Shown piece by piece: positions 24,296 to 33,026 of a stretch of DNA of 64,000 bases. The notes beneath the pieces are model-generated. The model was not told the origin of the DNA. It was given only the letters and a program-made list of their open reading frames with translations, and ran no database searches. Position 1 is the first letter of the stretch; each line of letters opens with the position of its first letter. The translations under genes were made by a program, and so were the position numbers. The stretch is from Myxococcota bacterium (GTDB taxonomy: Bacteria > Myxococcota_A > UBA9160 > UBA4427), in contig JAWKRT010000002.1 in NCBI GenBank assembly GCA_041389495.1, positions 248,001 to 312,000 of the forward strand, read 5' to 3'.

Positions 24296-25560
24296 CCGAG
24301 CACGCGCGGCGCGCTCCGCTCCGACGTCAAGCGGCGTTGTCGCTCGCCCTCCTGGGGGGCCTCGTCCTCTCCATCCTCCTGCTCTGGGCGTGCAGCGGGG
24401 CGCCGCCCGAGGCCGAGCGGCCCGAGGCCGCGCCGCTCGTGCGCGTCGAGGTCGCGCGACCGGTCGCGCACCGCTACGTCGTGAACGCGCACGGCACCGT
24501 CTCGCCGCGCACCGAGAGCGACCTCGTTCCCCAGGTGTCGGGCGAGGTCGTCGCGGTGTCGCCCGCGCTCGCCGCGGGCGGGTTCTTCTCGAAGGGCGAC
24601 GTGCTCGCGCGCATCGAGCGCGCCGACTACGAGGCCGAGCTCGAGAGTGCGCGCGCCGCCGTCGAGCGCGCGTCGAGCGAGTTCGGGCGCGCGAGCAAGG
24701 AGCGCGATCGCCAGCGCAGCCTGGCCGACCGCTCGGTGGCGAGCCAGGCGCGCATCGACGACGCCGAGAACGCGTACCGCGTGGCCGACGCGTCGCTGCG
24801 CGAGGCGCGCGCGCGCCTCGCGCGCGCCGAGCGCGACCTCGAACGCACGGATCTGCGCGCGCCGTACACCGGGCGCGTGCGCAGCGAGAGCGTCGACGTC
24901 GGCCAGTTCGTCCAGCGCGGAGCGCCGATCGCGAAGCTCTACGCCGTCGACTGGGCGGAGGTGCGGCTGCCGCTTCCCGATCGCGAGCTCGCCTACGTCG
25001 ACCTGCCGCTCGCGCCGCGCTCGACGCCGGAGCTCGACGGCACCGACCCCGGCAGCGAGGCACACGGGGGCGGGCCGTCCGCGCCCGCGCGCCCCGTCGT
25101 GCGGCTGCACGCGGAGTTCGCGGGTGCGATGCGCTCGTGGGAAGGCGAGGTCGTGCGGACCGAGGGCGAGCTCGACCCGCGGAGTCGCATGGTGCACGTC
25201 GTCGCGCGCGTGGCCGACCCGTACGGCATCGCGCGCGGAGACGCCGACGCGACGCCGCTCTCGGTGGGCCTCTTCGTCGACGCGGAGATCCTCGGCCGCG
25301 AGGTGCGCGACGTCTTCGTGCTGCCGCGCACGGCGCTGCGCGGCGAGTCGCGCATGTACGTGGTCGACGGCGACGGCGCGCTCCGCATCCGCGACGTCGA
25401 CGTGCTGCGCATCGAGGGCGAGCAGGTGGTCGTCGGCGGCGGGCTCGCGCCGGGCGATCGCGTGTGCACGTCGCCGCTCGCGGCGGCCGTCGACGGCATG
25501 GCCGTGCGCGTCCAGGGCGAGGCGCCCGTCGCGGCCGCGGCCGACGGGGGCGCCGCGTGA
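24292..25560 (+). CDS. RND efflux periplasmic adaptor (membrane fusion protein)
   Basis: A 422-residue adaptor linking the inner-membrane pump to an outer-membrane channel. The hydrophobic N-terminus ends LLLWACSGAPP, a lipobox-like site. The first barrel-sandwich half is PQVSGEVVAVSPALAAGGFFSKGDVLARIE. A helical hairpin of about 60 residues (ESARAAVERASSEFGRASKE onward) follows, then DLRAPYTGRVRSESVDVGQFV, the second lipoyl half. A beta-barrel and a membrane-proximal domain complete it. It is coupled by overlaps to both neighbours (ATGA at 24292, GTGA at 25557). No outer-membrane channel gene is in the operon, so a TolC-like protein must come from elsewhere. Confidence 0.9.
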   Translation: MTEHARRAPLRRQAALSLALLGGLVLSILLLWACSGAPPEAERPEAAPLVRVEVARPVAHRYVVNAHGTVSPRTESDLVPQVSGEVVAVSPALAAGGFFSKGDVLARIERADYEAELESARAAVERASSEFGRASKERDRQRSLADRSVASQARIDDAENAYRVADASLREARARLARAERDLERTDLRAPYTGRVRSESVDVGQFVQRGAPIAKLYAVDWAEVRLPLPDRELAYVDLPLAPRSTPELDGTDPGSEAHGGGPSAPARPVVRLHAEFAGAMRSWEGEVVRTEGELDPRSRMVHVVARVADPYGIARGDADATPLSVGLFVDAEILGREVRDVFVLPRTALRGESRMYVVDGDGALRIRDVDVLRIEGEQVVVGGGLAPGDRVCTSPLAAAVDGMAVRVQGEAPVAAAADGGAA

Positions 25561-28500
25561 CGCGCATCGTCGCGTGGTTCGCGCGCAATCACGTCGCCGC
25601 CAACCTGCTCATGGCGCTGCTCGTCATGGGCGGTGCCACCGCGTTCCTGCGCGTGCAGGTGAAGACGTTCCCCGACGTCGACGTTCCGATCATCACGGTC
25701 GGCGTCGTCTATCTCGGCGCCGCGCCGGAGGAGGTCGAGGAGGGCGTCTGCATCCGGATCGAGGAGGAGATCCAGGGCATCACGGGCATCGAGAAGGTCA
25801 CGTCGAGCTCGGCCGAGGGCGCGTGCGGCGTGACGATCGAGGTGATGCAGGGCTACCCGATCGATCGCGCGCTGTCGGAGGTGAAGAACGCGGTCGACGG
25901 CATCTCGACCTTCCCCGAGGAGACGGAGAAGCCGCTCATCAGCTACGTCTCGCCGCGCCGCACGGCGATGCAGATCGCGCTCTCGGGCGAGGCGGACGAG
26001 CGCTCGCTCAAGGTGCTCGGCGAGCGGCTGCGCGACGGCGTCACCGGGCTTCCCGACGTCACGCAGGCCGAGCTCAGCGGCGCGCGCGACTACGAGATCT
26101 CGATCGAGGTCGCCGAGTCGGCGCTGCGGCGCTTCGGGCTCTCGTTCGACGAGGTCGTGCGCGCCGTGCGGCGCGGCTCGCTCGACCGGCCCGGCGGCTC
26201 GGTCAAGACGGCGTCCGGCGAAGTGCTGCTGCGCACGAAGGGCCAGGCGTACGTCGGCCCCGAATTCGAGCGCGTCGTCGTCCGCACGAACCCCGACGGC
26301 ACGCGTCTCCTGCTCGGCGACGTCGCGCACGTCGTCGACGGCTTCGACGAGGACGACCGCTACGCGACGTTCGACGGGAAGCGCGCCGTCGTCGTGAAGG
26401 TCGACCGCGTGGGCGACCAGAACGTGCTCGACGTGACGCGCGAGACGAAGGCCTACGTCGCGCGCGCGATGCTGCCGTCGGGCATCGACGTGGCGGTCTG
26501 GCGGGACGACGCGCAGACGCTGCGCGACCGCCTCGACATCATGTTCCGCAACGGTGCGAGCGGCTTCGTGCTCGTGTTCGTCGTGCTCGCGCTCTTCCTG
26601 CGGCTGCGGCTCGCGCTCTGGGTGAGCCTCGGCGTCCCGATCTCGATGCTGGGTGCGCTCTACCTGTTCCCGGGCCTCGGCATCTCGATCGACGTCATCT
26701 CGCTCTTCGGGTTCATCATGGTGCTCGGCATGCTGGTCGACGACGCGATCGTCGTGGGCGAGAACGTGCACCGCCACCAGACCGCCGGCGAGGACATGCT
26801 CGACTCCGCGATCGCGGGGACGCAGGAGGTCTCGGTCCCGGTGATCTTCGGCGTGATGACGACGATCGCGGCCTTCCTGCCGATGGTCCTCGCGCCCGGC
26901 GAGATGGGGCAGATCTTCGGCGCGATCGCGATCACCGTGATCCTGTGCCTCGTGTTCTCGCTCGTCGAGTCGCAGCTCGTGCTGCCCGCGCACCTCGGGC
27001 ACATGAAGCGCGAGTCGGACGAGCGGCCGGCGGCGCCCGGCTCGGTGCGCGCGCGCTGGCGCGCGCTGCAGGCGCGCGCCAGCGCCGGCCTCGAGTGGCT
27101 CGCGCGCGACGTCTACCGGCCGCGCCTCGAACGCTGGCTCGAGTGGCGCTACGTCGTCGTCACGGCGGGCGTCGTGATCCTCGCGCTCTCGATCGCGTCG
27201 ATCGTGTTCGGCTTCGGATCGCACAAGCTGCGCTTCTCGTTCTTCCCGCCGATCGAGAGCGACTACATCATGGCGCACCTCGCGATGCCGCTCGGCACGC
27301 CCGTCGAGCAGACGGCGAAGGCGGCGGCGGAGCTCGAGGCCGCGGCCTATCGGATGCGCGATGCGCTCGAGGCCGAGGGCGTCGACGCGGACGGCGAGCC
27401 GATCGTGCAGCACGTCATGGTGTCGATCGGCGAGCAGCCGATGAACACGTCGGGCTCGGCCTTCGACGTGAGCACGAGCTCGGGCAGCCACCTCGCCGAG
27501 GTGGTCGTCAAGGTCGCGAGCGGCGACGTCCGGCCGGTGAGCGCGAAGGACCTGACGCTGCGCTGGAAGGCGCAGTCGCCGCCGATCCCGGGCGCCGAGA
27601 CGCTCACGTTCCGCTATGCGCTCTTCTCGCTCGGCGACCCGATCGACGTGCAGTTCGCATCCGCGAACGTCGACCACCTGCGCGAGGCGGCCGACCGGCT
27701 CAAGGCGGAGCTCGCGACCTACGGCGGCGTCACGGACGTCAACGACTCGTTCAGCGAGGGCAAGCTCGAGCTCGAGCTCGCCATCCTGCCGGCCGCGCAG
27801 ACGCTCGGGCTCACGCTCGACGACCTCGCGCGCCAGGTGCGACAGGCGTTCTACGGCGAGGAGGCGCAGCGCATCCAACGCGGGCGCGACGACGTGCGCG
27901 TGATGGTCCGCTATCCGGAGGACGCGCGGCGTTCGCTCGCGCAGCTCGACGACCTGCGCATCCGCACGCCCGACGGCGGCGAGGTTCCGTTCTACACGGT
28001 CGCCGAGGCGAAGCTCGGCCGCGGCTACTCGACGATCAAGCGCAGCGACCGCCGCCGCGTGATCGACGTGACGGCGGACGTCGACGAGAAGCAGGTCAGC
28101 GCCGACGAGGTGCTCGCGCAGCTCGGGCGCGACTTCCTCCCGGGCCTGCTCGCCGACTACCCGGGGCTCTCCTACTCGCTCGAGGGCGCGCAGGCCGAGC
28201 AGTCGCAGTCGCTCGGCAGCCTCAGGTCGGACTACGTGATCGCGCTCGCGCTGATCTACGCGCTGCTCGCGATCCCGCTGCGCTCCTACCTGCAGCCCGT
28301 GATCATCATGGCGGTCATCCCGTTCGGCCTCGTCGGCGCGATCGTCGGGCACTGGTTCATGTACGCCGTGCGCGAGATCTTCACGGACTGGACCTTCAAC
28401 TACAGCATGATGAGCATCTTCGGCGTCGTCGCGCTGACGGGCGTGGTCGTGAACTCGAGCCTCGTGCTCGTGCACTACGTGAACGAGTGCCGCGCGGCGG

Positions 28501-28850
28501 GGGCGTCGCTCGTCGACGCCGTGCACGAAGCGGGCGTCGCGCGCTTCCGCCCGATCGTGCTGACGTCGCTCACGACGTTCGCCGGCCTCGCGCCGATGAT
28601 GCGCGAGACGAGCGTGTCGGCGCAGTTCCTGATTCCCATGGCGGTGTCGCTCGGCTTCGGCGTGCTGTTCGGCAGCGCCATCTCGCTCGTGCTCGTGCCG
28701 AGCCTCTACCTCGTGTTCGAGGACCTCCGCGAGGGGGCGGCCGGGCTGCGCGGCGGCGCGGCCGCCGCGCGGCTCGCGCTCGTCCGCGGCGAGCGGCGCG
28801 AGGCGGGCCGGCGCAGCGAGTCCGAGGATCGACGGGAGGCCGCCCAGTGA
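25557..28850 (+). CDS. RND efflux permease (AcrB/AcrD/AcrF family)
   Basis: A 1,097-residue proton-driven pump of normal family length. The N-terminal helix IVAWFARNHVAANLLMALL is followed by the porter domain with PDVDVPIITVGVVYLGAAPEEVE. The TM4 motif near residue 390 is LGMLVDDAIVVGENV, with the Asp pair required for proton relay. The second half repeats the layout, from a membrane helix after WLEWRYVVVTAGVVILA to SIFGVVALTGVVVNSSLVLV. The closing block PIVLTSLTTFAGLAPMM is also typical. The protein begins at the GTG within the adaptor stop and ends overlapping the GST gene. The substrate could be solvents, lipids or drugs; the downstream GST hints at electrophilic compounds. Confidence 0.92.
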   Translation: MTRIVAWFARNHVAANLLMALLVMGGATAFLRVQVKTFPDVDVPIITVGVVYLGAAPEEVEEGVCIRIEEEIQGITGIEKVTSSSAEGACGVTIEVMQGYPIDRALSEVKNAVDGISTFPEETEKPLISYVSPRRTAMQIALSGEADERSLKVLGERLRDGVTGLPDVTQAELSGARDYEISIEVAESALRRFGLSFDEVVRAVRRGSLDRPGGSVKTASGEVLLRTKGQAYVGPEFERVVVRTNPDGTRLLLGDVAHVVDGFDEDDRYATFDGKRAVVVKVDRVGDQNVLDVTRETKAYVARAMLPSGIDVAVWRDDAQTLRDRLDIMFRNGASGFVLVFVVLALFLRLRLALWVSLGVPISMLGALYLFPGLGISIDVISLFGFIMVLGMLVDDAIVVGENVHRHQTAGEDMLDSAIAGTQEVSVPVIFGVMTTIAAFLPMVLAPGEMGQIFGAIAITVILCLVFSLVESQLVLPAHLGHMKRESDERPAAPGSVRARWRALQARASAGLEWLARDVYRPRLERWLEWRYVVVTAGVVILALSIASIVFGFGSHKLRFSFFPPIESDYIMAHLAMPLGTPVEQTAKAAAELEAAAYRMRDALEAEGVDADGEPIVQHVMVSIGEQPMNTSGSAFDVSTSSGSHLAEVVVKVASGDVRPVSAKDLTLRWKAQSPPIPGAETLTFRYALFSLGDPIDVQFASANVDHLREAADRLKAELATYGGVTDVNDSFSEGKLELELAILPAAQTLGLTLDDLARQVRQAFYGEEAQRIQRGRDDVRVMVRYPEDARRSLAQLDDLRIRTPDGGEVPFYTVAEAKLGRGYSTIKRSDRRRVIDVTADVDEKQVSADEVLAQLGRDFLPGLLADYPGLSYSLEGAQAEQSQSLGSLRSDYVIALALIYALLAIPLRSYLQPVIIMAVIPFGLVGAIVGHWFMYAVREIFTDWTFNYSMMSIFGVVALTGVVVNSSLVLVHYVNECRAAGASLVDAVHEAGVARFRPIVLTSLTTFAGLAPMMRETSVSAQFLIPMAVSLGFGVLFGSAISLVLVPSLYLVFEDLREGAAGLRGGAAAARLALVRGERREAGRRSESEDRREAAQ

Positions 28851-29578
28851 TCGAGCTCCACACGTTCCCGACGCCGAACGGCTGGAAGGTGAGCATCGCG
28901 CTCGAGGAGCTCGGACTCCCCTACGAGACGCGCGTCGTCGACATCGCGCGCGGCGCCCAGTTCGCGCCCGGGTTCCTGCGCATCTCGCCCAACAACCGCA
29001 TTCCGGCGATCGTCGATCGCGCGCCGGCCGGAGGCGGAGAGCCGGTGTCCGTGTTCGAGTCGGGCGCCATCCTGCTGTACCTGGCCGAGAAGACTGGACG
29101 CCTCCTGCCCGCCGATCCGCGAAGGCGCGTCGCGGCGCTCGAGTGGCTCTTCTGGCAGATGGCCGGGCTCGGCCCGATGTGCGGGCAGGCCGGGCACTTC
29201 CGCAACTACGCACCGGAGCCCGTGCCCTACGCGATCGAGCGCTACGGCAACGAGGTGCGGCGGCTCTACGGCGTGCTCGACGCGCGCCTCGAAGGGCGCG
29301 CGTTCGTCGCCGACGAGTACTCGATCGCCGACATCGCGTGCTGGCCGTGGATCGCGCTCCACGGCCACCACGGCATGGATCCGCAGGCCTACCCGCACCT
29401 CGCGCGCTGGTTCGCCGAGGTCGGCGAGCGCGACGCCGTGAAGCGCGGTACGGGTGTCGGCCTCGATGCGCTGCGCGGCGGGCAGCCGATCGACGACGAG
29501 GCGAAGCGGCACCTGTTCGGCCGCCGCTACGACGCGGCCGCCGCGGCGACCGGCGCGCAGGAGGAGAGCGGGGGATGA
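28847..29578 (+). CDS. Glutathione S-transferase family protein (YfcG/Ure2-like)
   Basis: A 243-residue GST. The thioredoxin-like N-terminal domain starts LHTFPTPNGWKVSIALEELG, with the PNGWK stretch typical of the Nu/Ure2-like group, then SPNNRIPAIVD and FESGAILLYLAEKTGRL. The helical C-domain has WLFWQMAGLGPMCGQAGHF and ADEYSIADIACWPWIALHG. Such proteins often act as disulfide-bond oxidoreductases with glutathione. GTG 28847 overlaps the pump stop, with GGGAGG eight bases upstream. The end overlaps the NTF2-like gene (ATGA). Its place in the pump operon suggests that it conjugates or detoxifies what the pump exports (inference). Confidence 0.9.
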   Translation: MIELHTFPTPNGWKVSIALEELGLPYETRVVDIARGAQFAPGFLRISPNNRIPAIVDRAPAGGGEPVSVFESGAILLYLAEKTGRLLPADPRRRVAALEWLFWQMAGLGPMCGQAGHFRNYAPEPVPYAIERYGNEVRRLYGVLDARLEGRAFVADEYSIADIACWPWIALHGHHGMDPQAYPHLARWFAEVGERDAVKRGTGVGLDALRGGQPIDDEAKRHLFGRRYDAAAAATGAQEESGG

Positions 29579-29961
29579 AGGTCGCGAAGGAGTTCCGCGC
29601 CGCGGTCGAGCGCTTCGACCTCGACGCCATCATGGAGACGTTCGCGGACGACGCGCGGCTGTTCAGCCCGGTCGTGTTCGCGCCCTTCGAGGGCAAGGAC
29701 GCGATCCGCGTGCTCTTCCGCATCCTCCTCGAGGTGTTCGAAGACTTCCACTACGTCGACGAGCTCGAGGGCGACGGGACGCATGCGCTGATCTTCCGCA
29801 CGCGGGTCGCCGGCCGCGACGTGCAGGGCCTCGACTACTTCCGCGCCGGGGCGGACGGCCGGATCGACGAGTTCACCGTCATGGTGCGGCCGCGCTCCGC
29901 GAGCGACGCGCTGATGCAGGAGGTCGGCTCGCGCCTCGCGAAGCTCGGCGTCTCGCACTGA
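29575..29961 (+). CDS. NTF2-like (SnoaL-type) protein
   Basis: A 128-residue single-domain protein with the cone-shaped NTF2-like pattern: AAVERFDLDAIMETFADDARLFSPVVF, FEGKDAIRVLFRILLEVFEDF, and strands HALIFRTRVAGRDVQGLDYFRA and IDEFTVMVRP. No catalytic Asp/His set is obvious. It is the last gene of the TetR-pump-GST operon; its ATG lies within the GST stop. It could bind a small hydrophobic ligand, fitting an efflux or detoxification role, but the function is unproven. Confidence 0.85.
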   Translation: MKVAKEFRAAVERFDLDAIMETFADDARLFSPVVFAPFEGKDAIRVLFRILLEVFEDFHYVDELEGDGTHALIFRTRVAGRDVQGLDYFRAGADGRIDEFTVMVRPRSASDALMQEVGSRLAKLGVSH

Positions 29962-29994
29962 CGCCGCCACCGCGAGCGCGAGCCTCGCCACCCC

Positions 29995-30933
29995 GTGGAA
30001 GCGAGCGCGCGCACGAACGAATCGTCGGGCTTCGCGTTCGGTGTCGCGGCCTACGGGCTGTGGGGCCTCGCACCGGCCTACTGGAAGCTGCTCGCGGACG
30101 TCTCGCCGGTCGAGCTGCTCGCGCACCGCATCCTCTGGTCGCTCGTCGTCGCGGCCGTGCTGCTCGTCGCCACGCGCTCGCTCGGGGCGTGGCGGCGCGT
30201 CATGGCGTCGCCGCGACACGCGCTGCCCGTCGCGCTCGCGGCCGCGCTGCTCGCCTCGAACTGGCTCGTGTTCATCCACGCGGTCGCGACGGGACAGGTG
30301 CTCGCGACGAGCCTCGGCTACTACCTGAACCCGCTCCTCAGCGTCGTGCTCGGGCTCGCCGTGCTCGGCGAGCGGCTGCGCCGCGTGCAGTGGATCGCGG
30401 TCGCGATCGCCGCGGCGGGCGTCGCCGGCTATGTCGTCGCCGTCGGCGAGCTGCCGTGGATCTCGGTGTTCCTGGCGGGCACGTTCGGGCTCTACGGCCT
30501 CGTCCGGAAGCTCGCGCCCGTCGAGCCGATCGTGGGCTTCGGCGTCGAGATGGCGGTGATGGCCGCGCCCGCGGCGGCGCTCGTCGCGTGGCTCGCGCAC
30601 GGCGGCGAGGCGCGGCTTCCCTTCGCCGCGTGGGGCGCGCCTTCGCCCGCGCGCGACGCCGTCGTCGCGGCGTCCGGGCTCGTCACCGCGGCGCCGCTCC
30701 TGTGCTTCAACGCCGCCGCGCGGCGCCTCCCGCTCGTGATGGTGGGCATCCTGCAGTACATCGCGCCGAGCATGACGCTCGCGCTCGCGGTCGGGGTCTA
30801 CGGCGAGCCGTTCGGCGGCGCGCAGGCGGTGACGTTCGGGTGCGTGTGGGTGGCGCTCGCGATCTTCACGGTCGACTCGATCGCCGCGTCGCGCGCGCGC
30901 GGGCGCGCGCTCGCCGCTACCCGCGTTCGCTGA
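29995..30933 (+). CDS. rarD: EamA family transporter RarD
   Basis: A 312-residue membrane protein with ten helices in two EamA halves. Family signatures are GFAFGVAAYGLWGLAPAYWKLL, VELLAHRILWSLV, SNWLVFIHAVATGQVLATSLGYYLNPLLSVVLG (shared by RarD proteins, split here only by my reading) and LPLVMVGILQYIAPSMTLAL. RarD was named from chloramphenicol sensitivity phenotypes; its substrate is unknown. The start GTG at 29995 has no strong ribosome-binding site. The gene ends 17 bases inside the opposing sterol-desaturase-like gene. Confidence 0.9.
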   Translation: MEASARTNESSGFAFGVAAYGLWGLAPAYWKLLADVSPVELLAHRILWSLVVAAVLLVATRSLGAWRRVMASPRHALPVALAAALLASNWLVFIHAVATGQVLATSLGYYLNPLLSVVLGLAVLGERLRRVQWIAVAIAAAGVAGYVVAVGELPWISVFLAGTFGLYGLVRKLAPVEPIVGFGVEMAVMAAPAAALVAWLAHGGEARLPFAAWGAPSPARDAVVAASGLVTAAPLLCFNAAARRLPLVMVGILQYIAPSMTLALAVGVYGEPFGGAQAVTFGCVWVALAIFTVDSIAASRARGRALAATRVR

Positions 30934-31690
30934 GCTTCGTCATCGCGCGGCCGTCGAGCACGCGCGCGTGGAGCGCCGGCCAGTCGCTCCACTCCGTGCG
31001 CAGCGAGCGATCCATGAACGTCGAGCCGAAGCCGTAGTGGTTGTCGAAGCGCGCGTGGTGGAGCGCGTGGTACGTGATCGGGTGCGCGATCCACGAGAGC
31101 GGCCGTCGCGCGACCGGCGCGCCGAGCACCTCGGCGTTCGAGTGGCCGACGACGTTGCCCGAGACGTGATAGGCGAGGTAGGCGAGCCAGCCCTCGATCG
31201 AGAGCGGCACGACGAACGAGAGCAGGAGCGGCGGCCCGACGAGCGCGACCAGCCAGCCGAGCGCCTCGACCGTGCTCATCGAGTAGCCCGTGAGCGGCGT
31301 CGTGACGCGCGAGTCGTGGTGGTAGCGGTGGAAGCGATAGCCCGCGCGCGTGTGCATCGCGCGGTGCAGCATCCAGTAGAGCACCTCGAACGCGAGCCAG
31401 CAGACGAAGAACGTGAGCGCGAAGCGCGGCGCGTCGCTCGGCGCGTGCGGGGCGAAGTGCAGCATCGCCGCGAACGCGGGCACGGCGAGCGCGACGAAGC
31501 GCGCGTTTCCGACCGCCTCGCGGAAGAGCTGCCCTTCGCGCAGCGGGACGTCGAAGATGCGGCGCCGCGGGCCGAGCACGCGCTCGGCGGCGAAGCCGAA
31601 CGCGAGCGAGACCGCGACGAGCCCCCCGAGCACGAGCGCGACGAACCCGAGCAGCTCGGCGAACGAGAGCGCGTCGACGAACTCCGACAT
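30917..31690 (-). CDS. Sterol desaturase/fatty acid hydroxylase family protein
   Basis: A 257-residue membrane enzyme with the di-iron histidine motifs of the family: HRAMH (about 118), HRYHH (about 131), and HALHHARFDNHYG (about 212). Four hydrophobic segments surround them. The family uses O2 and a reductant to hydroxylate or desaturate lipid substrates; the specific lipid is unknown. The start is the ATG at 31688-31690, with GGGAGG in the leader and a TAGGGT promoter element 23 bases upstream. A second, more divergent family member is encoded at 58940-60046. Confidence 0.88.
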   Translation of the reverse strand: MSEFVDALSFAELLGFVALVLGGLVAVSLAFGFAAERVLGPRRRIFDVPLREGQLFREAVGNARFVALAVPAFAAMLHFAPHAPSDAPRFALTFFVCWLAFEVLYWMLHRAMHTRAGYRFHRYHHDSRVTTPLTGYSMSTVEALGWLVALVGPPLLLSFVVPLSIEGWLAYLAYHVSGNVVGHSNAEVLGAPVARRPLSWIAHPITYHALHHARFDNHYGFGSTFMDRSLRTEWSDWPALHARVLDGRAMTKLSERG

Positions 31691-31713
31691 GGGCGGGCCT
31701 CCCGGGCGACGGG

Positions 31714-31719
31714 ACCCTA
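31714..31719 (-). promoter_or_regulatory. Putative -10 element (TAGGGT)
   Basis: On the minus strand CCGATAGGGTCCCG lies 23 bases before the sterol-desaturase-like start, with a GGGAGG ribosome-binding site between. Identical TAGGGT hexamers precede the genes at 60127 and 61056. Confidence 0.4.
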
Positions 31720-31786
31720 TCGGACGCCGCCGTGCCGCCCCGCGCATCCGATGGTTGCGGCAGCGCCTCCCGCGGGCGGTCGCTTG

Positions 31787-32173
31787 CTAGGCGGCGCGGC
31801 GGAGGCCCGCCGCCTGCCAGACGGCGAGCCCCGCGACGACGAGCGCGACGAGCGCGACCGCGGCGGCGCCGAGCGTCGGGAGCGGGGCGGCGAGGAGCGC
31901 GACGGCGCTTCCGACCACCCAGACCGCGTCGGCCACCACGACGGCCCGCGCCGCGGCCGCCGGTATCGCCGCGCGCCGCGCGAGTGCGACGAGCACCGCG
32001 GCGAACGCGACGAGCCCCGCGCCGACGAGCTGCACCTCGCCCACGTGCTGGAAGGCGCCTAGCAAGGCCGCGAAGAAGCCGTCGCCCGCGAGCAGCGCGA
32101 GGCCCGAGCCGCCCGAGAAGGCGGCGTTGGCGCGCAGCGCCGTGCGCAGCGTGCGGAAGCGATCCTCGGTCAT
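31787..32173 (-). CDS. Four-helix membrane protein, unknown function
   Basis: A 128-residue protein with four predicted helices (about residues 17-38, 45-63, 68-90, 98-120). The N-terminus FRTLRTALRANAAFSGGSGLALL recalls small membrane proteins often found beside TetR regulators, but I cannot name the family. Its start ATG overlaps the stop of the TetR gene (ATGA at 32170-32173 on the minus strand), so both are made from one message and the regulator probably controls it. Possible roles are a small exporter or membrane sensor; there is no direct evidence for either. Confidence 0.65.
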   Translation of the reverse strand: MTEDRFRTLRTALRANAAFSGGSGLALLAGDGFFAALLGAFQHVGEVQLVGAGLVAFAAVLVALARRAAIPAAAARAVVVADAVWVVGSAVALLAAPLPTLGAAAVALVALVVAGLAVWQAAGLRRAA

Positions 32174-32835
32174 GACGTCCTCCCGGAGCGAGTGGCGGCG
32201 GAGCGCGCGGCGGACCGCCTTCGTGGGCGCGCGGAGCGAGGGGGCGGGGCGCCGGCCTCGGCGAGCGCCGCGCGCACGGCGTCGCGCGCGCGGTCGAAGG
32301 CGTCGGGGGCGCCGAGGAGCTGGCGCTGCCAGTTCGCCTCCTGCACGTAGGCGTGGAGGCGGAACGCGAGCAGCTCGGGGCGCGCGTCGAGCTCGCCCGT
32401 GCGCACGGCCGTGCGCGCCTCGCGCTCGAGCAGGCGGAGCCAGGCGCCCGTGGCCAGGGCGAGCGCGTCGCGAACCCGGCCCGTCCGTCCGGCGTACTCC
32501 GCGGAGGTGGCGAAGAAGAAGCAGCCGCCGCGCCGGGGCGCGCGCTCGACGTGGTCGATCCAGGCCTCGACGAGCGCGCGCAGGCGCGCGAGCCCGGGCT
32601 CGGCCTCCTCGGTCGCCGCGACCACGCGCTCCTCGAACTCCCGCGCCGCGGCGCGCACCGTCGCGAGCTGCAGCTCCTCCTTCGAGCCGAAGTGCGCGAA
32701 GACGCCGCTCTTGCTCAGGCCGGCGCCGGCGGCGAGGCGGCCGAGCGAGAGCGGGCCGAGACCCTGCTCTGTGGCGATTTCTGCTGCGATGTCGAGGACT
32801 TGCGATCGAGTCCGGGCGCCCTTGCCGCGTTCCAT
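32170..32835 (-). CDS. TetR-family regulator
   Basis: A 221-residue regulator. The helix-turn-helix is clear: RSQVLDIAAEIATEQGLGPL, LGRLAAGAGLSKSGVFAHFG and SKEELQLATV (about residues 8-60). The C-terminal part has WIDHVERAPRRGGCFFFATSAEYAGRTG cut by family-typical GGC, followed by LLAFRLHAYVQEANWQRQLLG. This pattern is close to regulators with a TetR_C_39/YxaF-like domain. The Arg/Ser-rich last 25 residues look unstructured. The start ATG at 32833-32835 is eight bases after TAGTCT. The palindrome at 32870-32881 is a likely operator. It heads a two-gene operon with the four-helix membrane protein. Confidence 0.88.
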   Translation of the reverse strand: MERGKGARTRSQVLDIAAEIATEQGLGPLSLGRLAAGAGLSKSGVFAHFGSKEELQLATVRAAAREFEERVVAATEEAEPGLARLRALVEAWIDHVERAPRRGGCFFFATSAEYAGRTGRVRDALALATGAWLRLLEREARTAVRTGELDARPELLAFRLHAYVQEANWQRQLLGAPDAFDRARDAVRAALAEAGAPPPRSARPRRRSAARSAATRSGRTS

Positions 32836-32843
32836 GGCCGCGC

Positions 32844-32881
32844 AGACTAGCACGAGCGTTCACTTTTATACGATCGATCGT
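32844..32881 (-). promoter_or_regulatory. AT-rich promoter and TetR operator candidate
   Basis: On the minus strand a perfect 12-bp palindrome ACGATCGATCGT (32870-32881) touches TATAAA (32865-32870), a consensus-like -10 box. A second hexamer, TAGTCT (32844-32849), followed by GCGCG, lies eight bases before the ATG. The AT-richness stands out in this genome. Binding at the palindrome would block the TATAAA promoter. Confidence 0.55.
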
Positions 32882-32907
32882 TCGGGTTCGCGGTGCCGGC
32901 CGTCGCG

Positions 32908-32956
32908 CCCATCGCGCGCGGGCCCATCGCGCGCGGGCCGGCGCCCATCGCGCGGC
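32908..32956 (+). repeat. 15-bp tandem repeat before histidine kinase gene
   Basis: CCCATCGCGCGCGGG occurs at 32908-32922 and 32923-32937, and a partial copy begins at 32944. It is short and lies in the divergent gap between the TetR and kinase genes. It may be slippage only. Confidence 0.7.
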
Positions 32957-33026
32957 GGCGCGTCGCCGCGCGTCGCCCGGGTGCGCGAGCCTCAGCGCAC
33001 GCGCGCGCGGAGCCGAAGAGGCGCGC

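Noticed and set aside
24993..29723. A 1,576-codon minus-strand frame opposite the efflux operon
   Set aside because: It mirrors the RND permease and GST; composition is typical of shadow frames.
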